A stretch of 32,911 nt of DNA from assembly GCA_012960415.1 (NCBI GenBank), contig DUBH01000007.1, forward strand, positions 1 through 32,911. The letters are read 5' to 3'. This DNA comes from Henriciella sp. GTDB lineage: Bacteria > Pseudomonadota > Alphaproteobacteria > Caulobacterales > Hyphomonadaceae. The position numbers were made by a program, and so were the translations under genes. Shown here piece by piece: positions 26,191 to 32,911 of the stretch; within the stretch, counting starts at the first letter, position 1; every line of letters starts with the position of its first letter. The notes beneath the pieces were generated by a model, which did no database searches, was not told the origin of the DNA, and saw only the letters and a program-made list of their open reading frames with translations.

Positions 26191-29100
26191 GCGGGCCAGG
26201 CCTATTTGCTCCCGGCGCGCCGCGACTTCGAACCATCCCGCCCGGCGCGAACTTCCTGAATGAGCTTGCGCGCGCCCTTGTCGAGGAAAAGGACGCCGCC
26301 GCCCATCCGGACGCACTGGCCGATGATCTGATCTACGCGCCGAACCGGCGTTCAGCCCGCGCGCTCGCGCTCGCCATCTATCGCGCGGCGGGCGTCAAGA
26401 CGCTGCTCATGCCGGAAATCCGCCCGCTTGGTGACCTCGAAAATGACGAGCCGCCCCCCGGCGTTGAGTCCGCCCTTGCAGACCTGCCGCCTGCCCTGTC
26501 TGGCGCAGAACGCCTTGGCCAGCTCTCTCGGCTTGTCTCTGCCTATTACGAGAGACAGGGCACGCCCGTCCCGCCCGCATCCGCCCTCGCCGCTGCTGGC
26601 GAACTTGCCCGCCTGCTCGATCAGGCCGCGCTCAGCGGCGGCATCAACTGGGACCTTCTCGATACGCTGGTCGAAGAGCGCCAGCTCGCCGTCCACTGGC
26701 AGCAATCCGTCGAATTCCTGAAGATCATCACGCAGGCCTGGCCCGCCAGCCTTGAAGACCAGCAGCGTATGGACCCGTATGCCCGCCGCCTCGCCGCTGC
26801 AGAGGCAACCGCTTCAAGCTGGCAGACGCGACCGCCGCGCGGCGATGTCATTATCGCGGGCTCAACGGGCGCCGACCCGTCCGCCTTCGCGCTAATGACG
26901 GCCGCCCTTCATTTGCCCCGCGCCCTCATCGTCCTGCCGGGTCTCGACCGCGACCTCACTCGCGCTGCCATGGACCAGATCGTCGAGACGCCGAGCCACC
27001 CGCAGGCCGCGCTCGCCCGCACGCTGGACCGGCTCGGCTACCTGCCCGACGAAGTCGCACCATGGCCGGGCCTGAAAGACAGCATTGAAGCCCGCGCCCG
27101 CCGCGCCCTGATCCACGAAGCGCTCGCCCCGGCCAGCGAAACCGCAGGCTGGCTGACCCGTCTGGATGAACTTGCAGGCGCCCGCTCCCGCGCAGACTTC
27201 GCCCGCGACGGCTTTTCCGGCCTCACCCTGCTCGAAGCCGCTGATGAGCAGGACGAAGCCTGGTGCGCCGCGCTACTCCTGCGGGAGACGCTGGAGCGAG
27301 AGGGCGAAACTGCTGCGCTCGTGACGCCAGATGCGGGCCTTGCCCGGCGCGTCTCCTCCCTGATGAAGCACTGGGGCGTCGATCTTGCGCCGTCCGGCGG
27401 CACACCGCTCCTTCAGACCCGGTCTGGCAGCCTTGCCGCCCTCACCATGGACTGGGCGAGCGACCCGACCCACCCTGCACTCATGCTGGCCGTGCTGAAA
27501 CACCGGCAGGTCACGCCCACCGAAGACCTCGACACGTTGGAACGCGACGTGCTGCGTGGCCCGCGCCGCTGGGAAGACTTTGAAGGCCTCGAAACCCATA
27601 TCGAGCGGCTCGACAAGGAAGCGCGTCATCAGGCAGAGCTACGCGGGCGTCCAGAGCCCCGCTTCGCCGCCCCGTCTCACCGCATCGTCGCCGACTTGCA
27701 GAAGAGGCTCACCAGCGCAGGACTCGGCCCGGATGGTGAGGCCATTTCCGGCCGCCGCTTCCTCGAAGCCGTCAGTGACCTCATGGCCGACCTTGGCGAT
27801 GCCCCGCTGCCATGGACAGGCGAGGATGGCGCGGCGCTCTCCACCGCGATGCGCGATTTCGCTGACATCTGCGACAGCCTTGAGCCTGCCGCCGCCGAAA
27901 TCTGGGCGGAGCTTTTCAAGTCCTACTGCCAGACCATCAGCGTCCGCGATGCTGGCGGTGACCATCCACGGCTAGCCATCTGGGGTCCGCTCGAAGCGCG
28001 CCTGCAAAGCGCTGACCGGCTCATCCTCGCTGGCCTCAATGAGGATGTCTGGCCAAAGCAGCCGCCGCCAGACGCCTTCCTGCCACGTAATTTTCGCAAG
28101 CGGCTGGGTCTTACCGATCCTGATGAGCGTATTGGCCTTTCGGCGCACGACTTTGCACAGATGGCCGCCGCCCCGAATGTCACGCTTATCAGCGCCCGGC
28201 GCCGCGATGACGCCCCAGCCGTCGCCTCGCGCTGGATCTGGCGGCTGACCACGCTCGCCCGCGGTGCCCTCGGTGAGGAAGAGGCCGCGCGCGTGCTTGA
28301 ACCGTCAGAAGGCGCTGATCCGCGCAACTGGCTTAACTCGTTGCGCGAAGTCCCTGCCCTGCCGGATGACTACACGTCAGAGCCCCGGCCCTCGCCTGCA
28401 CTCGAGGCGCGGCCTGACAAGCTCTCGGTCACGCGGATCGAGGATCTCATCCGCGACCCCTATAAGATCTACGCCCAACAAGTGCTCGGTCTCTATCCGC
28501 TCGACCCGCTCGACATGCCGGTCGATGCCCGCCCACGCGGCACCGCTATCCACGCGGCCCTCGAAAAGTTTGAGGATGAAGGCGTCGAGAAGTCAGCCGA
28601 TAGCCTCGTCGCGCTGATCGAGGATGAACTTCGCAGCGCTGGGGAGCTTGAAGAAATCATCCTTGGCGGTGTGTCCGTCCGCAAGAAAGTCGCCGCAGAG
28701 TATCTCGACTGGCGCGCAGGCCGCCTCCACCTCATTGCCGGGCGCGTCCACACCGAAATCTCTGGCCAGACGGACCTCGCCGCCCCTGCCATGCCTGAAG
28801 GCCGTTTCACGGTCACAGCCAATGCTGACCGGGTGGAGCGCCATCAGGACGGCTCCATCGCCATTCTCGACTTCAAGACCGGCGATCCACCATCCGAGAA
28901 ACAGGTGCGCTCAGGCCTCAACCCGCAAATGCCCCTCTCAGCCATCATCGCGCTGGGCGAAGGTTTCGAGGTGAGCGCGACCACGAAGCTTCGCAGCGAC
29001 AGCGTGTCCGCGCTCACCTATGTCCGCTTCGGGTCGAAGTTCGCTGTCCGCAATATCGGGGATGGTACGGGACGTTCTATCCCCGAAAAACCCCTCGAAG

Positions 29101-29267
29101 AGATCATTGAGGAAACCCGCGCAGGCGTGACCCAGCTCATCGCCCGGTTTGCTGACCCGGCCCACCCTTATGTCAGCATGCCGCGTCCCGTCTGGGCGAC
29201 CTATGGCTCTGACTATGCCCGCCTTGCCCGCCGGGACGAGTGGATATCGGAGAGCGGCGATGACTGA
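26187..29267 (+). CDS. addB: Double-strand break repair protein AddB
   Basis: A 1026-residue AddB of the alphaproteobacterial type. The N-terminal helicase-like half begins RTIPPGANFLNELARALVEE, then DDLIYAPNRRSARALALAIY in place of a canonical Walker A, and includes LILAGLNEDVWPKQPPPDAF. The C-terminal nuclease domain carries the PD-(D/E)XK core in GSIAILDFKTGDPPSEKQV and GLNPQMPLSAII. No iron-sulfur cysteine cluster of the Bacillus AddB type is evident. AddAB processes double-strand ends for RecA loading. The ATG at 26187 overlaps the murU stop (ATGA). It overlaps addA by eight bases. Confidence 0.94.
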   Translation: MSGPGLFAPGAPRLRTIPPGANFLNELARALVEEKDAAAHPDALADDLIYAPNRRSARALALAIYRAAGVKTLLMPEIRPLGDLENDEPPPGVESALADLPPALSGAERLGQLSRLVSAYYERQGTPVPPASALAAAGELARLLDQAALSGGINWDLLDTLVEERQLAVHWQQSVEFLKIITQAWPASLEDQQRMDPYARRLAAAEATASSWQTRPPRGDVIIAGSTGADPSAFALMTAALHLPRALIVLPGLDRDLTRAAMDQIVETPSHPQAALARTLDRLGYLPDEVAPWPGLKDSIEARARRALIHEALAPASETAGWLTRLDELAGARSRADFARDGFSGLTLLEAADEQDEAWCAALLLRETLEREGETAALVTPDAGLARRVSSLMKHWGVDLAPSGGTPLLQTRSGSLAALTMDWASDPTHPALMLAVLKHRQVTPTEDLDTLERDVLRGPRRWEDFEGLETHIERLDKEARHQAELRGRPEPRFAAPSHRIVADLQKRLTSAGLGPDGEAISGRRFLEAVSDLMADLGDAPLPWTGEDGAALSTAMRDFADICDSLEPAAAEIWAELFKSYCQTISVRDAGGDHPRLAIWGPLEARLQSADRLILAGLNEDVWPKQPPPDAFLPRNFRKRLGLTDPDERIGLSAHDFAQMAAAPNVTLISARRRDDAPAVASRWIWRLTTLARGALGEEEAARVLEPSEGADPRNWLNSLREVPALPDDYTSEPRPSPALEARPDKLSVTRIEDLIRDPYKIYAQQVLGLYPLDPLDMPVDARPRGTAIHAALEKFEDEGVEKSADSLVALIEDELRSAGELEEIILGGVSVRKKVAAEYLDWRAGRLHLIAGRVHTEISGQTDLAAPAMPEGRFTVTANADRVERHQDGSIAILDFKTGDPPSEKQVRSGLNPQMPLSAIIALGEGFEVSATTKLRSDSVSALTYVRFGSKFAVRNIGDGTGRSIPEKPLEEIIEETRAGVTQLIARFADPAHPYVSMPRPVWATYGSDYARLARRDEWISESGDD

Positions 29268-32200
29268 TGTGATCGACTTTCCGACACCCGCCTATGCCCG
29301 CGCCCAGAAGGCGCAGGCCGATGCCGCCTTGCCGGACCGCTCCGCATGGGTCGAGGCGCATGCAGGCTCCGGCAAGACCAAGGTCCTTATCGACCGCGTT
29401 GCCCGCCTGCTCCTTCGCCGCGATGGTGGCCGCCCCGGCGCCGCGCCAGACACCATCCTCTGCGTTACCTACACCAAGGCCGCCGCAAACGAGATGCTGG
29501 GCCGCCTGTTCCGCACTCTCGGCAGCTGGTCGGTCGCAAATGATGAGGAGCTTCGCGGCGAGCTTGCCCGCCTTGAGCACCGCGCGCCGGATACCTACGA
29601 GGCCAGCGACCTCGACGCCGCCCGCGCCCTGTTCGCGCAGGCCCTCGAAACACCCGGCGGCCTCCGGATTGAGACCATCCACGCCTTCTGCGCGCGTATC
29701 CTTCGCCGTTTCCCACTGGAAGCCCGCGTCTCGCCCGGCTTCACAGAGATCGAGGACCGCGAAGCTGATGAGCTCTGGACCGACGCCCTGCGCGAACAAA
29801 TCCTCCACGCGGCCGAAACCAATCCCGGCGCTCTCGCCACCCTCTCCGAAGCTGGCGGCGGCCTCGGCGCATCGGTCATCCTCTCGGCGCTGCGCGGCGT
29901 CGCCACAGACCTCACCGGCCGCGACCCGGTCGCGCTGAAAGCCGAGGTCAAAGCCGCGCTCAACGCCCCAAATGAAAGCGCCGTCGAGCTGGTCGAGAAC
30001 GCAATGGGCTGCGACCTCCCCCGCGCCGACATCCAGTTGCTCGTCTCAATCCTTTCCGGCGAGACCAGCCTGAAGAAGACTGACGCCGACCTCATGGAAA
30101 AGCTGGTCGACTGTCTCTCGCATCGCCCCGCAGAAGACCGGTTCGAAACTTATTGCAGCCTCTTTCTCACCCAGGCTGGCGACTGGAAAAAGTCCAACCC
30201 CTACACCAAGGCGATCGGGGACCTCTGCCCCGAAGCCGCTGCCCTCTACCAGATGAAGGATGGCGACGGCAGCGAGGCCTTCCGCATCCGCACCCTGCTG
30301 GAGCGTCTGAAAGCCCGCCGCGCCTATGAGACCACCGCCGCGCTGATCGATATCGGCCTGCCAGTCCTCTCCGGCTACGCCGCGGGGAAACGCGCCCGCG
30401 CCGCCCTCGACTTCGATGACCTGATCGAGCGCACCAAAAGCCTCCTCACCGCCCCCGGCATTGCCGAATGGGTGCTCTACAAGCTCGATGGCGGGCTCAA
30501 CCACATCCTCCTCGATGAGGCGCAGGACACCAGCCCCAGCCAGTGGGTGCTGATCAACGCCCTCGTCACGGAGTTTCGAGCCGGAATGGGCGCAGAGCGC
30601 GCCGTCGACCCACGCACCCAGTTCACCGTCGGTGACAAGAAGCAGTCCATCTACTCCTTCCAGGGCGCCGATCCTGAGCGCTTCCTGCAGGAAAAGCAGG
30701 CCTTCATCGGCGCCGAAGAGTCCCGCCACGGACAGGCCAACCTGCCGGACATGACCATGTCCTTCCGCTCGACGCCCGAAGTGCTCGGCTTCGTCGATGC
30801 GGTGTTCAATCAGGACAGTTTCGCAGGCGACCCCTTTTCCGACATGCCCCCTGATGAGGCCGACACGCTCACCCATGTCGCCAAGCGCAGCAATGAGGCT
30901 GGCCGCGTCGACCTCTGGCCCATCACGCCGCACACCGAGGAAGAAGAAGGCGACCCGTGGGACGCCCCGCTCGACCATATCAGCGAGAGCTCGCCCAAGA
31001 ACCGGCTCGCCAAACAGATCGCCGCCGAGATCCGCCGCATGGTCGATGCAGGCGAACCTGTCTGGCGCAAAGGCGAACCGCAAGGCGCACGCCCCGAGGA
31101 CTTCCTCATCCTCGTCAGAAAACGCGGCGCCCTCTTCAACGCCCTCATCCGCGCCCTGAAAGATGAGCACCTCCCCGTCGCAGGCGCAGACCGGCTCGTC
31201 CTGCTCGACCATATCGGCGTGCAGGACTGCCTGAACCTCATCCGCTTTGCCCTCTTCCCGTCCGATGACCTGACCCTGGCGGAAATCCTGCGCGGGCCCT
31301 TCTGCGGCCTCATCGATGACGACAATCACCTCTTCCCGCTGGCCTACAGGCGAAAGAATGAGAGCCTGTGGGACCGGCTGCAGGCCGCCACCGACCCCGT
31401 CTTCGCCCCGGCCCGCGCCTTCTGCGAGGACCTCCTCGCCCACCGCCATCTGCCCGCTTTCGACTTCCTCTCCCGCGCCCTGACGACGCGCCGCGAGGAC
31501 GGCCTCTCAGGCTGGGACCGCCTCATCCAGCGCCTCGGAGAGCCTGCGCGCGACCCGGTCAGCGCCCTTATCGACCGCGCGCTCGGCTATGACATGGGCG
31601 AGGCTGCCAGCCTCCAGCTCTTCCTCGCTGAGATTGAAAGCGACACCAGCCAGCTCAAGCGCGACCTTGCCGAAGCCAATGGCGAGATCCGCGTGATGAC
31701 GGTGCACGGGGCCAAGGGCCTGCAGGCCCCCATCGTCATCCTGCCGGACACGACCGGCGCAGAGAAAGCCGACACGAACGGGCTCTTCATGCTGGAAGGC
31801 GGCATCCCGGTCTATTCCAAGCGGGCTGCCGAAGACCCGGCCGTCATCGCCGCCCGCCGCCTCGCCCGCCAGACCGCACAGGCCCGTGAGTCCCGCCGTC
31901 TTCTCTATGTCGCGCTCACTCGCGCAGAGGACCGGCTGATCATCGCGGGCGCCCATCATGGCGCAAAGACAGGCGCAGGCTATACCGACACCTCGTGGTA
32001 CGCGCTCTGCCGGCAGGGCTTACTCTCGCTCACGGGCGGCGACGGTGCAGACGCCGAGGAGACCCTCACCTATGGCGAGGTCCAGCCCGCGGTCACGCCA
32101 GATAGCGGCGCGAATTCCGGCCCGCCTGCCGCCCCCGCATGGACGAAACAGCAAGCCCCCGGCACGGGCCCCACCACACGCATCCGCGCGCCCAGCCGCC

Positions 32201-32772
32201 TGCTGACGGACACCGCGCCCGTCTCGAAACCCTTCGGCCCGGCCCGCGCTGCCGCCCTCAAGCGCGGCAAGCTCATCCACACCCTGCTGCAATACCTGCC
32301 AGAGCTCGCCCCGGATGCCCGCGAGACTGCCGCCCGCACCTGGCTCGACCGGCACGCAGACCTCGATGACACCGCCCGCGCTGAAATCCTCGCCGTCACC
32401 GTCCGCACGCTCAGCGATGACAGTTTCAGCCACGTCTTCGCCCCGGGCGGGCGCTCGGAAGCCGCAATCGTCGGTGAGATCGATACCGCCTCCGGCGCCA
32501 CCATCATCAATGGCCGGGTGGACCGCCTCGTCGTCAGCGACACAGAAGTCCTCATCATTGACTACAAGACAGACCGTCCCGCCCCGGCGCGCGTGGAGGA
32601 TGTCGACGCGTCCTATATCGCTCAGATGGCGGCCTATACGCACATCCTGTCAGAGACCTGGCCAAGGCGCACCGTTCGCGCGGGCCTCCTCTATACAGAC
32701 GGTCCCGTCCTCTTCGAACTGCCCGCCAGCTTATTGCAGAACTCATTGGAGCGTTTAGCTGGCCGCCTTTGA
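29260..32772 (+). CDS. addA: Double-strand break repair helicase AddA
   Basis: A 1170-residue UvrD-like helicase-nuclease with EAHAGSGKTKVLIDRVARLL (Walker A GSGKT 36-40), LCVTYTKAAANEMLGRL (motif Ia), ALDFDDLI, ILLDEAQDTSPSQW (Walker B), TVGDKKQSIYSFQGADPERF, MTVHGAKGLQAPIVILPDTT and RRLLYVALTRAEDRLIIAG (motif VI). The C-terminal RecB-family nuclease shows IINGRVDRLVV with LIIDYKTDRPA. It is the motor subunit of AddAB. The ATG at 29260 follows GGAGAG closely and lies eight bases inside addB; longer frames begin inside addB without family similarity. Gene order addB-addA-trxA is one I recall from other alphaproteobacteria. Confidence 0.95.
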   Translation: MTDVIDFPTPAYARAQKAQADAALPDRSAWVEAHAGSGKTKVLIDRVARLLLRRDGGRPGAAPDTILCVTYTKAAANEMLGRLFRTLGSWSVANDEELRGELARLEHRAPDTYEASDLDAARALFAQALETPGGLRIETIHAFCARILRRFPLEARVSPGFTEIEDREADELWTDALREQILHAAETNPGALATLSEAGGGLGASVILSALRGVATDLTGRDPVALKAEVKAALNAPNESAVELVENAMGCDLPRADIQLLVSILSGETSLKKTDADLMEKLVDCLSHRPAEDRFETYCSLFLTQAGDWKKSNPYTKAIGDLCPEAAALYQMKDGDGSEAFRIRTLLERLKARRAYETTAALIDIGLPVLSGYAAGKRARAALDFDDLIERTKSLLTAPGIAEWVLYKLDGGLNHILLDEAQDTSPSQWVLINALVTEFRAGMGAERAVDPRTQFTVGDKKQSIYSFQGADPERFLQEKQAFIGAEESRHGQANLPDMTMSFRSTPEVLGFVDAVFNQDSFAGDPFSDMPPDEADTLTHVAKRSNEAGRVDLWPITPHTEEEEGDPWDAPLDHISESSPKNRLAKQIAAEIRRMVDAGEPVWRKGEPQGARPEDFLILVRKRGALFNALIRALKDEHLPVAGADRLVLLDHIGVQDCLNLIRFALFPSDDLTLAEILRGPFCGLIDDDNHLFPLAYRRKNESLWDRLQAATDPVFAPARAFCEDLLAHRHLPAFDFLSRALTTRREDGLSGWDRLIQRLGEPARDPVSALIDRALGYDMGEAASLQLFLAEIESDTSQLKRDLAEANGEIRVMTVHGAKGLQAPIVILPDTTGAEKADTNGLFMLEGGIPVYSKRAAEDPAVIAARRLARQTAQARESRRLLYVALTRAEDRLIIAGAHHGAKTGAGYTDTSWYALCRQGLLSLTGGDGADAEETLTYGEVQPAVTPDSGANSGPPAAPAWTKQQAPGTGPTTRIRAPSRLLTDTAPVSKPFGPARAAALKRGKLIHTLLQYLPELAPDARETAARTWLDRHADLDDTARAEILAVTVRTLSDDSFSHVFAPGGRSEAAIVGEIDTASGATIINGRVDRLVVSDTEVLIIDYKTDRPAPARVEDVDASYIAQMAAYTHILSETWPRRTVRAGLLYTDGPVLFELPASLLQNSLERLAGRL

Positions 32773-32798
32773 AGAATCCGTACAATTCCTATCTATAA
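32769..32798 (+). promoter_or_regulatory. Predicted trxA promoter
   Basis: TTGAAG (32769-32774) overlaps the addA stop codon and is followed after 17 bp by TCTATA (32792-32797), or after 18 bp by CTATAA. This suggests that trxA is also transcribed separately from addAB. The leader would be about 25 nt. Confidence 0.5.
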
Positions 32799-32826
32799 GA
32801 GCAGACAAAGAGCAAAGGAGGCAGAA

Positions 32827-32911
32827 ATGGCCGCCGAAACGATTACAGACGACAATTTCGAAGACGCCGTATCCGGTGACAAGCCGGTCGTGGTCGACTT
32901 CTGGGCCGAGT
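32827..32911 (+). CDS. trxA: Thioredoxin TrxA, 5' part only
   Basis: The visible 28 residues, ending DKPVVVDFWAE, match the N-terminal βαβ of thioredoxin just before the WCGPC active site, which lies beyond the window edge. AAAGGAGG five bases before the ATG is a near-perfect ribosome binding site, pointing to high expression. Thioredoxin is the general cytoplasmic disulfide reductase. It follows addA by 54 bp with its own predicted promoter. Confidence 0.92.
   Translation, partial: MAAETITDDNFEDAVSGDKPVVVDFWAE

Noticed and set aside
30046-31449. A 467-codon open frame antisense to addA
   Set aside because: Shadow frame over the helicase core motifs of addA; composition is typical of reverse-strand GC-rich coding DNA.

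Overview
The window reads as chromosomal DNA of a GC-rich alphaproteobacterium, most likely Caulobacterales/Hyphomonadaceae-like (inference). Supporting signs are an F1-only ATP synthase operon (atpHAGDC without F0 genes), a GapR-type nucleoid protein, an MmcB-type repair nuclease behind a GAAC-N7-GAAC SOS box, AddAB instead of RecBCD, an AmgK/MurU cell-wall recycling pair, and a CYP153-like P450 with its electron carriers. Genes are tightly packed with many 1-11 nt overlaps. No tRNA, rRNA, CRISPR array, insertion sequence or prophage was seen, and no gene-free stretch exceeds 300 bases.

Layout. 1-3058: a partial ThpR-like gene and a DUF2853 gene (minus), a BI-1 membrane protein with a strong terminator, SOS-type mmcB followed by an unknown protein carrying a clamp-binding-like motif, and a 49-residue membrane protein (minus). 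3121-9393: an exported MsrB, GapR, a PHBH-fold FAD monooxygenase, an uncharacterised basic protein, an ASCH-domain protein, an SDR, a crotonase, a DUF202 membrane protein and XerC. 9498-17186: PriA, then atpH-atpA-atpG-atpD-atpC. The atpD reading frame is fused in frame to a small CxxC/CxxC domain plus a Lys/Ala/Pro/Thr-rich linker, with a well-placed internal ribosome binding site at the normal AtpD start. A 23-bp inverted repeat lies between atpD and atpC.

17291-22474: a lipoprotein gene (plus), then a minus-strand operon running P450 - TetR - ferredoxin reductase - [2Fe-2S] ferredoxin - thioesterase, probably followed by an 86-residue unknown. A 16-bp perfect palindrome sits on the -10 of its promoter. 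22614-32911: a trans-sulfuration-type PLP enzyme, tsaE, an amgK-like kinase, a REPIN-like inverted repeat, a murU-like nucleotidyltransferase, addB, addA and the start of trxA.

How the genes fit together: mmcB, priA, xerC, addAB and gapR concern DNA repair, replication restart and chromosome maintenance. The P450, reductase and ferredoxin form a complete class I hydroxylation chain, plausibly for alkanes or fatty acids, under the TetR protein encoded inside the same operon. The most unusual observations are the AtpD fusion with a nested start, the PriA lacking three of four ligands of its second zinc site, the SOS box at mmcB beside a protein with a QMDLF motif, and the palindromic operator of the CYP153-type operon.
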